Origin: Streptomyces aureus | Lineage (GTDB): Bacteria; Actinomycetota; Actinomycetes; Streptomycetales; Streptomycetaceae | NCBI RefSeq assembly: GCF_001418135.1 | Contig: NZ_LIPQ01000038.1 | Coordinates: 1-49,925 of the forward strand | Direction: 5' to 3' | Length of the DNA stretch: 49,925 nucleotides | Shown: in pieces, positions 15,717 to 23,620 of the stretch | How the letters are laid out: every line of letters starts with the position of its first letter | Position numbering within the stretch: the stretch's first letter is position 1 | Position numbers and translations under genes: made by a program | The notes under the pieces: model-generated | The model's database searches: none | Seen by the model: the letters and a program-made list of their open reading frames with translations, nothing else | What the model was told of the DNA's origin: nothing

Positions 15717-17003
15717 GTGACCGAGCAGCCCCTCTCCGAGCACAGCGCGGACGTCATCGTCGTCGGGGCAGGCCCGGCCGGATCCACCACCGCGTACTAC
15801 CTCGCCAAGGCCGGACTGGACGTCCTCCTCCTGGAGAAGACCGCGTTCCCGCGCGAGAAGGTCTGCGGTGACGGCCTCACCCCCCGCGCCACCAAGCAGC
15901 TCGTCTCCATGGGCATCGACATCTCCGAAGAGGCCGGCTGGCTGCGGAACAAGGGCCTGCGGATCATCGGCGGCGGCGTCCGCCTGGAGCTCGACTGGCC
16001 GGAACTCGCCTCGTACCCGGACTACGGACTCGTCCGCAAGCGCGACGACTTCGACGAGCAGCTGGCCCGCCAGGCCCAGAAGGCCGGCGCGCGCCTCTAC
16101 GAGCGCTGCAACGTCGGCGCCCCGATCATCGACGACCGCACGGGCCGGATCACCGGCGTCCACGCCAAGCTCGGCGAGGAGAAGCGCGAGGTCACCTTCC
16201 ACGCCCCGCTCGTCGTCGCCGCCGACGGCAACTCCACCCGGATCTCCCTGGCGATGGGTCTGCACCGGCGCGAGGACCGTCCGATGGGTGTCGCCGTCCG
16301 CACGTACTTCACCTCGCCCCGGCACGACGACGACTACCTGGAGTCCTGGCTGGAGCTGTGGGACCGGCGCGGCCCGCAGGACCGGCTCCTGCCCGGCTAC
16401 GGCTGGATCTTCGGCATGGGCGACGGCACGTCCAACGTCGGCCTCGGCATCCTCAACTCCTCGAAGGCCTTCCGCGAGCTGGACTGGCGCGAGGTCCTCA
16501 AGGCCTGGTGCGCCTCGATGCCGGAGGACTGGGGCTTCACCCCCGAGAACATGACGATGCCGATCCGCGGCGCCGCCCTCCCGATGGCCTTCAACCGCCA
16601 GCCGCACTACACCAAGGGCCTGCTGCTCGTCGGTGACGCCGGCGGCCTCGTCAACCCGTTCAACGGCGAGGGCATCGCGTACGCCATGGAGTCCGGCCAG
16701 ATCGCGGCCGACGTCATCGTCCAGGCACACGCCCGCGCGACCCCCGCCCAGCGCGAGCTCGCCCTGCGGAACTACCCGCAGGTCCTCAAGGACACCTACG
16801 GCGGCTACTACACGCTCGGCCGCGCCTTCGTGAAGCTCATCGGCAACCCGAAGGTCATGAAGATCGCGACCCAGCGCGGCCTGACCCACCCGCTCCTCAT
16901 GAAGTTCACGCTGAAGATGCTGGCGAACCTGACCGACCCGTCGGGCGGCGACGCCATGGACCGCATCATCAACGGACTCTCGAAGGTGGCCCCGAAGGCC
17001 TGA
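15717..17003 (+). CDS. Geranylgeranyl-reductase family FAD oxidoreductase (MenJ-like)
   Basis: A 428-residue flavoprotein. The FAD-binding GxGxxG motif is at residues 17-22 (VVGAGPAGSTTAYYL), the family motif PREKVCGDGLTPRA follows, and the second FAD motif is GDAGGLVNPFNGEGIAYAMESG (18 of its residues are nearly invariant in the family). Such enzymes reduce isoprenoid double bonds; the actinobacterial MenJ group saturates one unit of the menaquinone side chain. Its place after menG and before nuo supports that role. GTG 15717 (GGGAG site about 10 nt upstream) is preferred to the longer open frame. The 3' end overlaps the convergent GlxA-type regulator gene by 35 bp. Confidence 0.88.
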   Translation: MTEQPLSEHSADVIVVGAGPAGSTTAYYLAKAGLDVLLLEKTAFPREKVCGDGLTPRATKQLVSMGIDISEEAGWLRNKGLRIIGGGVRLELDWPELASYPDYGLVRKRDDFDEQLARQAQKAGARLYERCNVGAPIIDDRTGRITGVHAKLGEEKREVTFHAPLVVAADGNSTRISLAMGLHRREDRPMGVAVRTYFTSPRHDDDYLESWLELWDRRGPQDRLLPGYGWIFGMGDGTSNVGLGILNSSKAFRELDWREVLKAWCASMPEDWGFTPENMTMPIRGAALPMAFNRQPHYTKGLLLVGDAGGLVNPFNGEGIAYAMESGQIAADVIVQAHARATPAQRELALRNYPQVLKDTYGGYYTLGRAFVKLIGNPKVMKIATQRGLTHPLLMKFTLKMLANLTDPSGGDAMDRIINGLSKVAPKA

Positions 17004-17964
17004 ACGACTGCCGGTAGCCGGACGGGGACACCCCGACGGCACGGGTGAAGTGGCGGCGCAGATTGGCCGCCGAGCCCAGCCCGCTGTGGTCGCCGACCAG
17101 CTCCACGGGCAGGTCGGTCGACTCCAGCAGGGTCTGGGCGCGGGCCACCCGCTGCTGGAGCAGCCACTGCAGCGGGGTGGTGCCGTACTCCTCGCGCACC
17201 CGCCGGTGGAAGGTGCGCGGGCTCATCCGGGCCCGCCGGGCCAGCTCCTCCACGGTCAGCGGCTCGGCCAGGTGCTCGGTCGCCCACTGCAGTACGGGCC
17301 CCAGGCTGTCGTCGTCGCTCGGCGGGAGCGGCGCCTCGATGAACTGGGCCTGGCCGCCGGGACGGTGGGCCGGGACGACGAGACGGCGGGCGAGCTGCCC
17401 GGCGACGGTCGCCCCGAGGTCGGTGCGCACCAGGTGCAGGCAGAGGTCGAGCGCGGCGGTGGCTCCGGCACTGGTCAGGACGGACTCCTCGTCCGTGTAG
17501 AGGACCGAGTCGTCCACGATCACCTCGGGGTGGCGGGCTGCCAGTTGCGCGCTGTGCTGCCAGTGCGCGGTGGCCCGGCGGCCGTCGAGGATGCCGGCGG
17601 CGGCGAGCGCGAAGGCGCCGGTGCACAGCGACACCATCCGGGCGCCGGACGCGGCGGCCGCGCGCAGCGCCTCGACCAGCTCGGCCGGCACCTCCTCGCC
17701 GTCCTCCACGACCGCGTCGGGAACGGACGGCACGATGACGGTGTCCGCGCCCACGAGCCCGTCGAGACCGTGGTCGGTCCGCACGGAGAAGACGCCGCCC
17801 TCGCCGGAGTCCCCGCACAGCCGCAGCTCGTACCAGGGGTCGGCGAGGTCAGGATGCGGGATGCCGAAGACACCGCATGCCAGGGAGAGTTCGTACAGCT
17901 CCCACATCGACGTTCCGATCCGCCGGTCCGGTACGACGGCGATGGCGACGACCCCTGGGTTCAT
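16969..17964 (-). CDS. GlxA-type AraC-family transcriptional regulator
   Basis: A 331-residue regulator with a DJ-1/PfpI-like N-terminal domain (about residues 1-190, including VSLCTGAFALAAAGILDGRRA, the nucleophile-elbow region) and a C-terminal AraC DNA-binding domain with two helix-turn-helix motifs (TVEELARRARMSPRTFHRRV and VELVGDHSGLGSAANLRRHF). The start ATG 17964 (MNPGVVAIAVVPDRR) is the correct family N-terminus; the open frame beyond it is the Cys-rich shadow of the neighbouring repeat. A possible -10 (TACGGT read on the minus strand) ends 7 bp before the ATG. It is divergent from the imine-reductase-like gene (85-bp gap), which is its probable target. Its ligand is unknown. Confidence 0.88.
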   Translation of the reverse strand: MNPGVVAIAVVPDRRIGTSMWELYELSLACGVFGIPHPDLADPWYELRLCGDSGEGGVFSVRTDHGLDGLVGADTVIVPSVPDAVVEDGEEVPAELVEALRAAAASGARMVSLCTGAFALAAAGILDGRRATAHWQHSAQLAARHPEVIVDDSVLYTDEESVLTSAGATAALDLCLHLVRTDLGATVAGQLARRLVVPAHRPGGQAQFIEAPLPPSDDDSLGPVLQWATEHLAEPLTVEELARRARMSPRTFHRRVREEYGTTPLQWLLQQRVARAQTLLESTDLPVELVGDHSGLGSAANLRRHFTRAVGVSPSGYRQSFRPSGPPSRVR

Positions 17965-17965
17965 G

Positions 17966-17983
17966 CTGCCGACCGTACGGCAG
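17966..17983. promoter_or_regulatory. CTGCCG-N6-CGGCAG inverted repeat
   Basis: Perfect 6-bp arms separated by 6 bp, ending 1 bp upstream of the start codon of the GlxA-type regulator in the 85-bp divergent region. A candidate autoregulatory site. Confidence 0.35.
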
Positions 17984-18049
17984 GAATCGTGCGGTCGGCG
18001 TCGGTCCTGCCACTGTCGTCCGGATTCCGCCGCTGCGAGCGTGGTTTCC

Positions 18050-18973
18050 ATGAACGCACAGAACACCGACGCACAGAACACCGACGCACAGAACGCGAAC
18101 GCACAGCACGCCGGCGCACAGAGCATCACGGTCATCGGTCTCGGCCAGATGGGCTCCGCCCTCGCCGGTGCCTTCCTCACCGCCGGTCACCGCACCACCG
18201 TCTGGAACCGCACCCCCGGGAAGGCCGAGGCCCTCGTCGCCCGGGGCGCCGTCCGCGCCGCCTCCGTCGCGGAGGCCGTCGCCGCGAGCGAGCTCGTCGT
18301 GGTCTGCGTCCTCGACTACCCGGCCGTACGCGGACTCCTCGCCCCCGTGACCGACTCGCTGCGGGGCCGCGTCCTGGTCAACCTCACCTCAGGATCGCCC
18401 GAGCAGGCCCGCGCGGAGGCGGAGTGGGCCGCCGAGCACGGCATCGGCTACCTCGACGGCGCCGTCATGACGACCCCACCGGGGGTCGGCGACAGCGCCA
18501 ACATGTTCCTCTACTCGGGCTCGCCCGAGCTGCTCGCCGCGCACCGCGCGACGCTCGCCGTCCTCGGCGACCCGGTGGACCTCGGCGCGGACGCGGGGCT
18601 CGCCTCGCTCTACGACGCGGGGCTGCTCGGCCTCATGTGGTCCGTCTTCGGCGGCTGGCTGCACGCGACCGCCCTCGCGGGCGCGGACGGGGTGCCGGCG
18701 CGGGACTTCACGGCGGTGGCGACCCGCTGGCTGAAGACGGTCTCCTGGTTCATGACGGGGTACGCCGAGCAGATCGACGAGGGGAGGTACCCGGGCGACG
18801 ACGCCACGATCGACGTCCAGGTGACGACGATCGGGCACCTGCTGCACGCGGGGGAGGCGCGGGGCATCGACAACCGGCTGCCGGAGCTGCACCTGGACCT
18901 GATGCGCGCGGCGGTCGAGGCGGGTCACGGAGGGGACAGTTACGCCCGGATCATCGAGAACTTCCGCAAGTAG
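18050..18973 (+). CDS. Imine-reductase-like NAD(P)-dependent oxidoreductase
   Basis: A 307-residue protein of the beta-hydroxyacid dehydrogenase/imine reductase superfamily. The Rossmann motif GLGQMG is at residues 30-35; WNRTPGKA after the second strand has an Arg favouring NADPH. The catalytic-side helix region LYDAGLLGLMWSVFGGWLHATAL is followed by the dimer-forming C-terminal helices. The typical catalytic Lys of hydroxyisobutyrate dehydrogenases is not at its usual place, which fits the imine-reductase branch. The first 24 residues are an Asn/Ala/Gln repeat encoded by a 15-bp tandem repeat and are not part of the fold. ATG 18050 is chosen as the first start after the divergent promoter gap; translation from an internal site cannot be excluded. 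Confidence 0.85.
   Translation: MNAQNTDAQNTDAQNANAQHAGAQSITVIGLGQMGSALAGAFLTAGHRTTVWNRTPGKAEALVARGAVRAASVAEAVAASELVVVCVLDYPAVRGLLAPVTDSLRGRVLVNLTSGSPEQARAEAEWAAEHGIGYLDGAVMTTPPGVGDSANMFLYSGSPELLAAHRATLAVLGDPVDLGADAGLASLYDAGLLGLMWSVFGGWLHATALAGADGVPARDFTAVATRWLKTVSWFMTGYAEQIDEGRYPGDDATIDVQVTTIGHLLHAGEARGIDNRLPELHLDLMRAAVEAGHGGDSYARIIENFRK
18052..18120. repeat. 15-bp in-frame tandem repeat at gene start
   Basis: Full units at 18061-18075, 18076-18090, 18091-18105 and 18106-18120 (GAACACCGACGCACA and variants), with a 9-bp partial unit at 18052-18060. They encode repeats of the type NTDAQ at the N-terminus of the imine-reductase-like protein. A change in copy number would keep the frame. Confidence 0.88.
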
Positions 18974-19016
18974 GACGTGCGGGGCGGGTCGGGGTCCGTC
19001 AGGGACCGAACAGGGA

Positions 19017-19049
19017 AAAGCCGTCACTCCCCCGAGGAGTGACGGCTTT
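19017..19049. terminator. Bidirectional intrinsic terminator
   Basis: Perfect 14-bp stem AAAGCCGTCACTCC/GGAGTGACGGCTTT with a 5-nt loop (CCCGA). The A and T runs on both sides make it a good terminator for the imine-reductase-like gene and for the convergent NlpC/P60 gene (stop at 19075). Confidence 0.85.
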
Positions 19050-19074
19050 CCGTGTGCCGCGAGGTGCGGGCCGG

Positions 19075-19965
19075 TCAGAGGAGACGGACCGCGCCGGAGG
19101 GCATGTCCCAGTCCAGGGAGCGCTCGACGACACCGGTCGACGAGTTCTGCGCGCCGACGTACTTGCCGCCGCCCACGTAGATCGCGACGTGGTACGAGCC
19201 GCTGCGGCTGCCCCAGTACAGGATGTCGCCCGGCTGGAGGTTGCTCAGGGAGACGGAGGTGCCCATGCTCGACTGGTCGTACGAGATGCGGGGCAGGTCG
19301 ATGCCGGCCTGGCGGTAGGCGGCCTGGACGAGGCCGGAGCAGTCCCAGGAGTTGGGGCCGGTGCCGCCGGTGACGTACGAGTCGCCGATCTGGGCGCGGG
19401 CGAAGGCCACGATCGCGGCGGCGGAGCCGGAGGGGGCCTGCGTCTGGCTCTCGCCGGCCGAGGAGCCGCTGGAGGAGCCGGAGTCCGAGGAGTTGTCGCT
19501 CGCGGACGTGGCGGCGAGCTGGGTGCGCTCGCTGGTGCGGGAGGCGCGCTCCTGGGCTTCCTTGCGCTCCTGCTCGGCCTTGGCCTCGGCCTCGGCCTTG
19601 AGACGGGCCTTCTCGGCCTTCTCGGCGGCGGCCTTGCGGTCGGCCTCGGCCTTGGCCTTCTTGGCCTCCTGGGCGGCCTTCTGCAGCGCCAGGTTCTCCT
19701 GCGTCTGGAGGCTCTGGTCGAGCGCCTCCTGCTGGGAGGCCTCGGCGGAGGCGGCGACGGCGGAGGCGAGACCGGTGCCGGTCTCGAGCGAGCCCAGGGT
19801 GGGCATTTCGATGGTCTCGGTCACCGGCTCGGCATTCGCCGGCCCGGCAGCACCGGCCACCGCGATGGTGCCGAGGACGCCACCGGCAACTCCGGCTCGC
19901 AGCGCGAGCTTCGAGGCGCTGCGGCGGGGCTTCCGGTGGCTGGGTATGTGAGCGGTGTGGGACAT
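19075..19965 (-). CDS. Secreted NlpC/P60 peptidoglycan endopeptidase
   Basis: A 296-residue secreted hydrolase. A signal peptide (MSHTAHIPSHRKPRRSASKL followed by a hydrophobic stretch ending GPANA) leads to an Ala/Lys/Glu-rich coiled coil at about residues 75-150. A Ser-rich linker and a C-terminal NlpC/P60 domain follow, with catalytic Cys in SWDCSGLVQAAYRQAG and His in SGSYHVAIYVGG. It should cut peptide stems of the cell wall. ATG 19965 is chosen because it begins the signal peptide; its ribosome site is weak, and GTG 20022 is the in-frame alternative. The long upstream region can form a closed stem (20016-20022 with 20054-20060), so the leader may be structured. Divergent from nuoA. Confidence 0.88.
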   Translation of the reverse strand: MSHTAHIPSHRKPRRSASKLALRAGVAGGVLGTIAVAGAAGPANAEPVTETIEMPTLGSLETGTGLASAVAASAEASQQEALDQSLQTQENLALQKAAQEAKKAKAEADRKAAAEKAEKARLKAEAEAKAEQERKEAQERASRTSERTQLAATSASDNSSDSGSSSGSSAGESQTQAPSGSAAAIVAFARAQIGDSYVTGGTGPNSWDCSGLVQAAYRQAGIDLPRISYDQSSMGTSVSLSNLQPGDILYWGSRSGSYHVAIYVGGGKYVGAQNSSTGVVERSLDWDMPSGAVRLL

Positions 19966-20432
19966 GAGGACAACCGCTATCAGGGCTTCACGGTTCCCTT
20001 CAAGAAACGTGGGTTGCGCCACAGTTACGTTCGGAATCTCCTAATCCGCTTCCGTGGCGCCCTTATTGACGCCGTAACGGGCAAATCGGGCACGGCTCAT
20101 CTGGCCCTTGATCACGGGTTTTCAATGAAACGCCCGAATTGCCCGACGCTTACCACCTCTTGACGCATGTGGCCAAGCCCCATGTTTTTGGAGCCTTCGA
20201 GATGTGGCACAGGTCACAGTTCCGTCTCATGAACGCTCGTGAACGGGTGCACGCGTCCACCGCCGTACGGCGGACCCCCCGACCGGGCGACAGGCGCTTC
20301 CTTTATCACCCGGACGCGTCCACCGCCAATTTGCCTGTAGTGACCATCGCTTGATAGTGCGACACCCCTTCCGATCAGCGATTTCCGGTCCGGATGTCAC
20401 ATCTGGTGATCACCTGGGCGCTTCGCGCAACA

Positions 20433-20516
20433 AGATCACCGCTCATCCGACTTCATGATCCTTCGTCAGGTGGTGGAGATCACAAAGTCGTTGGTGCACC
20501 CCGTGTCGCAGATCAC
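20433..20516 (+). repeat. Phased AGATCAC repeats upstream of nuoA
   Basis: AGATCAC occurs at 20433-20439, 20477-20483 and 20510-20516. The start-to-start distances are 44 and 33 bp, both multiples of 11. The last two extend to AGATCACA(A/G)AG. The third copy lies where the -35 region of the nuoA promoter would be. Likely binding sites for a regulator on one face of the DNA. Confidence 0.5.
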
Positions 20517-20529
20517 AGAGGGGCGGGCA

Positions 20530-20535
20530 TAAGAT
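20530..20535 (+). promoter_or_regulatory. Candidate -10 of the nuo operon
   Basis: TAAGAT fits the TANNNT -10 pattern. It is 106 bp upstream of the nuoA GTG. No good -35 hexamer stands 17-18 bp upstream; instead an AGATCACA repeat occupies that area, which suggests an activator-dependent promoter. The Rex-like site starts 15 bp downstream. Confidence 0.45.
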
Positions 20536-20550
20536 GCGGGGCAGCCGGGC

Positions 20551-20568
20551 TTGTGAACTGCCTCACAT
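20551..20568. promoter_or_regulatory. Rex-type redox operator upstream of nuoA
   Basis: TTGTGAACTGCCTCACAT matches the Streptomyces Rex operator consensus TTGTGAANNNNTTCACAA at 12 of 14 defined positions, with a perfect left half. Rex is a repressor released by a high NADH/NAD+ ratio, and the nuo operon is a known Rex target in S. coelicolor. The position just downstream of the likely transcription start fits repression. Confidence 0.7.
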
Positions 20569-20635
20569 GGGGGCGATCTTTCACGGTCCGGCCGTGCGGT
20601 CCAACGGTCAAGGACGACTGGAAGGAGCGAGGAGC

Positions 20636-20995
20636 GTGAATGCGTACGCGCCCGTCCTCGTGCTCGGTGCCCTGGGTGCGGGGTTTGCGATCTTCTCCGT
20701 GGTCATGGCCACGCTTATCGGGCCAAAGCGGTACAACAGGGCAAAGCTTGAGGCGTACGAGTGCGGCATCGAGCCGACACCCACTCCCGCCGGAGGCGGC
20801 CGCTTCCCGATCAAGTACTACCTGACGGCGATGCTCTTCATCGTCTTCGACATCGAGATCGTCTTCCTCTACCCCTGGGCGGTCACCTTCGACGCCCTGG
20901 GGCTTTTCGGGCTCGTGGAGATGCTGCTCTTCGTGCTCACCGTCTTCGTCGCCTACGCGTATGTGTGGCGTCGCGGCGGCCTGGAATGGGACTGA
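20636..20995 (+). CDS. nuoA: NADH-quinone oxidoreductase subunit A
   Basis: A 119-residue membrane subunit with three transmembrane helices. It has the conserved first-loop Cys in LEAYECGIEP and the acidic pair in the second helix (TAMLFIVFDIEIVFLYPWA). NuoA sits at the junction between the peripheral arm and the membrane arm of complex I, close to the quinone site. GTG 20636 is preceded by AAGGAGCGAGGAG, a strong ribosome site; the open frame upstream lies in the promoter region. First gene of the fourteen-gene nuo operon; nuoB begins 17 bp after its stop. Confidence 0.95.
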   Translation: MNAYAPVLVLGALGAGFAIFSVVMATLIGPKRYNRAKLEAYECGIEPTPTPAGGGRFPIKYYLTAMLFIVFDIEIVFLYPWAVTFDALGLFGLVEMLLFVLTVFVAYAYVWRRGGLEWD

Positions 20996-21012
20996 GGGGC
21001 TGAGGGGCACCT

Positions 21013-21567
21013 ATGGGACTCGAAGAGAAACTCCCGAGCGGCTTTCTGCTGACGACGGTCGAACAGGCCGCGGGCTGGGTGCGCAAGGCGTCCGTGTTCC
21101 CCGCGACCTTCGGCCTCGCCTGCTGCGCCATCGAGATGATGACCACCGGAGCCGGCCGGTACGACCTGGCCCGCTTCGGCATGGAGGTCTTCCGCGGCTC
21201 GCCGCGCCAGGCCGACCTGATGATCGTGGCCGGCCGGGTCAGCCAGAAGATGGCGCCGGTCCTGAGGCAGGTCTACGACCAGATGCCCAACCCCAAGTGG
21301 GTCATCTCCATGGGCGTCTGCGCCTCCTCGGGCGGCATGTTCAACAACTACGCGATCGTCCAGGGCGTCGACCACATCGTGCCGGTCGACATCTACCTGC
21401 CCGGCTGCCCGCCGCGCCCGGAGATGCTGCTCGACGCGATCCTCAAGCTCCACCAGAAGATCCAGACCTCCAAGCTCGGCGTGAACGCCGAGGAGGCGGC
21501 CCGGGAGGCGGAGGAGGCGGCGCTGAAGGCGCTGCCGACGATTGAACTGAAGGGTCTGCTCCGGTGA
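21013..21567 (+). CDS. nuoB: NADH-quinone oxidoreductase subunit B
   Basis: A 184-residue peripheral-arm subunit that carries iron-sulfur cluster N2, the last electron donor to menaquinone. All four cluster cysteines are present: Cys37 and Cys38 ([11 protein letters not shown]), Cys103 ([10 protein letters not shown]) and Cys132 ([10 protein letters not shown]). The C-terminal 35 residues are an Ala/Glu-rich helix extension. Its stop overlaps the GTG of nuoC by 4 bp (GTGA), showing translational coupling. Confidence 0.97.
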   Translation: MGLEEKLPSGFLLTTVEQAAGWVRKASVFPATFGLACCAIEMMTTGAGRYDLARFGMEVFRGSPRQADLMIVAGRVSQKMAPVLRQVYDQMPNPKWVISMGVCASSGGMFNNYAIVQGVDHIVPVDIYLPGCPPRPEMLLDAILKLHQKIQTSKLGVNAEEAAREAEEAALKALPTIELKGLLR

Positions 21568-22301
21568 GCGACAGCGACGAGACACCCAATCCCGAGAAGG
21601 ACCTCAGCGCGCAGAACCTGCCGGGGCAGCGCGGGGAGCACGGCGAGGAGGTCCGCGTCCAGCGCGGCATGTTCGGCGCCAACAACGGCGGCGACACCTC
21701 CGGCTACGGCGGACTCGTCCGCTCGATCCGGCTCCCCGGTCCGGCCTCCCGCCCCTACGGCGGCTGGTTCGACGAGGTGGCCGACGAACTCGAGGGCGCG
21801 CTGGAGGAGCAGGGCCTGCTCCCCGAGAACGCCATCGAGAGGACGGTCGTCGACCGGGGCGAGCTCACCTTCCACATCGAACGGGAGCACCTCGTCCGCG
21901 TCGCACGCACCCTCCGCGACGACCCGGCGCTCCGCTTCGAGCTGTGCACCGGCGTCTCGGGCGTCCACTACCCGGGCGACAAGGGCCGCGAGCTGCACGC
22001 CGTCTACCACCTGCGTTCGCTCACGCACGGCCGGCTGATCCGCCTGGAGACCTCCGCGCCGGACACCGACCCGCACCTGCCGTCGCTCGTCGCGGTCTAC
22101 CCGACGAACGACTGGCACGAGCGCGAGACGTACGACTTCTTCGGCATCGTCTTCGACGGCCACCCCGCCCTGACCCGGATCATGATGCCGGACGACTGGC
22201 AGGGCCACCCGCAGCGCAAGGACTACCCCCTCGGTGGCATCGCCATCGAGTACAAGGGCGCCCAGATCCCGGCTCCGGACCAGCGGAGGTCGTACTCGTG
22301 A
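21564..22301 (+). CDS. nuoC: NADH-quinone oxidoreductase subunit C
   Basis: A 245-residue subunit of the complex I peripheral arm, separate from NuoD (not fused as in E. coli). The first 60 residues are a charged extension ([20 protein letters not shown]). The conserved 30-kDa-subunit core has the [16 protein letters not shown] motif, [17 protein letters not shown] and [11 protein letters not shown]. It holds no cofactor but helps assemble the Q module. It starts at GTG 21564 within the nuoB stop and ends in the GTG of nuoD. Confidence 0.96.
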   Translation: MSDSDETPNPEKDLSAQNLPGQRGEHGEEVRVQRGMFGANNGGDTSGYGGLVRSIRLPGPASRPYGGWFDEVADELEGALEEQGLLPENAIERTVVDRGELTFHIEREHLVRVARTLRDDPALRFELCTGVSGVHYPGDKGRELHAVYHLRSLTHGRLIRLETSAPDTDPHLPSLVAVYPTNDWHERETYDFFGIVFDGHPALTRIMMPDDWQGHPQRKDYPLGGIAIEYKGAQIPAPDQRRSYS

Positions 22302-23620
22302 GCACTTCCCACGCGTCTCCCCGCGAGACGACAGAAGGCACCGTCTACACGGTGACCGGCGGTGACTGGGAAGAGGTCGTCCAGTCCGCCGCGAAGGCCG
22401 ACGACGAGCGCATCATCGTCAACATGGGCCCCCAGCACCCGTCCACCCACGGCGTGCTCCGGCTCATCCTGGAGATCGACGGCGAGACCGTCACCGAGGC
22501 CCGCTGCGGCATCGGCTACCTCCACACCGGCATCGAGAAGAACCTCGAGTACCGGACCTGGACGCAGGGCACCACCTTCGTCACGCGCATGGACTACCTG
22601 ACCTCGTTCTACAACGAGACGGCGTACTGCCTGGGCGTGGAGAAGCTGCTCGGCATCACCGACCAGATCCCGGACCGGGCCAGCATCATCCGCGTCCTGC
22701 TGATGGAGCTCAACCGGCTCTCCTCCCACCTGGTGTGCATCGCCACCGGCGGCATGGAGCTCGGCGCCACCACGATCATGATCTACGGCTTCCGGGACCG
22801 CGAGATGATCCTGGACCTGTACGAGCTGATCACCGGCCTGCGGATGAACCACGCGTTCATCCGCCCCGGCGGCCTCGCCCAGGACCTGCCGCCCGGCGCC
22901 GTCGACGCCGTGCGCGAGTTCGTGAAGACCATGAAGAAGAACCTGCCGGAGTACGACAAGCTCGCCACCGGCAACCCCATCTTCAAGGCCCGCATGCAGG
23001 ACGTCGGCTACCTCGACCTCACCGGCTGCATGGCGCTCGGCGCCACCGGACCGATCCTGCGCTCGGCGGGCCTCCCGCACGACCTGCGCAAGACCGACCC
23101 GTACTGCGGCTACGAGAACTACGACTTCGAGGTCCCCACCGCCGACACCTGCGACTCCTACGGGCGCTTCCTCGTCCGCCTGGAGGAGATGCGGCAGTCC
23201 CTCCGGATCGTCGAGCAGTGCCTCGACCGTCTGGAGCCGGGCGACGTCATGGTCGGCGACAAGAAGATCGCCTGGCCCGCGCAGCTCGCGCTCGGCGCCG
23301 ACGGCCTCGGCAACTCCATGGACCACATCGCGAAGATCATGGGCACCTCCATGGAAGCCCTGATCCACCACTTCAAGCTGGTCACAGAGGGCTTCCGGGT
23401 CCCGGCCGGGCAGGCCTACGCGGCCGTCGAGTCGCCCAAGGGCGAGCTCGGTGTGCACGTCGTCTCCGACGGCGGCACCCGCCCCTTCCGGGTCCACTTC
23501 CGCGACCCGTCCTTCACCAACCTCCAGGCCATGGCCGCGATGTGCGAGGGCGGCCAGGTCGCCGACGTCATCGTCGCCGTCGCCTCCATCGACCCCGTGA
23601 TGGGAGGCGTCGACCGATGA
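22298..23620 (+). CDS. nuoD: NADH-quinone oxidoreductase subunit D
   Basis: A 440-residue 49-kDa-type subunit that forms the quinone-binding pocket with NuoB. The start GTG 22298 lies in the nuoC stop; the longer open frame upstream is a shadow of nuoC. Conserved parts are [14 protein letters not shown] (with the quinone-site His), [19 protein letters not shown]-like [19 protein letters not shown], and the C-terminal [16 protein letters not shown] and [13 protein letters not shown]. The length is typical for actinobacteria. It overlaps nuoE by 4 bp (ATGA). Confidence 0.97.
   Translation: MSTSHASPRETTEGTVYTVTGGDWEEVVQSAAKADDERIIVNMGPQHPSTHGVLRLILEIDGETVTEARCGIGYLHTGIEKNLEYRTWTQGTTFVTRMDYLTSFYNETAYCLGVEKLLGITDQIPDRASIIRVLLMELNRLSSHLVCIATGGMELGATTIMIYGFRDREMILDLYELITGLRMNHAFIRPGGLAQDLPPGAVDAVREFVKTMKKNLPEYDKLATGNPIFKARMQDVGYLDLTGCMALGATGPILRSAGLPHDLRKTDPYCGYENYDFEVPTADTCDSYGRFLVRLEEMRQSLRIVEQCLDRLEPGDVMVGDKKIAWPAQLALGADGLGNSMDHIAKIMGTSMEALIHHFKLVTEGFRVPAGQAYAAVESPKGELGVHVVSDGGTRPFRVHFRDPSFTNLQAMAAMCEGGQVADVIVAVASIDPVMGGVDR

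Larger units (their letters stand above)
19966..20550. other. Long regulatory gap between NlpC/P60 gene and nuoA
   Basis: No credible gene is seen in this stretch (ORFs are short and lack coding bias). It holds a potential leader stem for the NlpC/P60 gene (20016-20022/20054-20060, with inner GGAA/TTCC at 20033-20036/20050-20053). A 14-bp direct repeat ACGCGTCCACCGCC occurs at 20251-20264 and 20314-20327. The palindrome GGTGATCACC is at 20405-20414, and the AGATCAC repeats and nuoA promoter region lie at its right end. It is lower in GC than the genes around it. Confidence 0.6.

Noticed and set aside
18049..18190. Cys/Val-rich repeat peptide on the minus strand opposite the imine-reductase gene start
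   Set aside because: It is only the reverse translation of the 15-bp repeat; the open frame has no start context and the true regulator start is ATG 17964.
19966..20022. Upstream GTG start (20022) for the NlpC/P60 protein
   Set aside because: It would put 19 residues before a clean signal peptide and has no ribosome site; kept only as an alternative.
19966..20250. c-di-AMP (ydaO-type) riboswitch upstream of the NlpC/P60 gene
   Set aside because: I looked for the conserved GGGGAACC- and GGGUGAAUC-like segments in the right order on the minus strand and did not find them; only generic stems are visible.
20139..20354. 71-codon open frame in the nuoA upstream gap
   Set aside because: No codon bias, no ribosome site and it crosses direct repeats; treated as noncoding.
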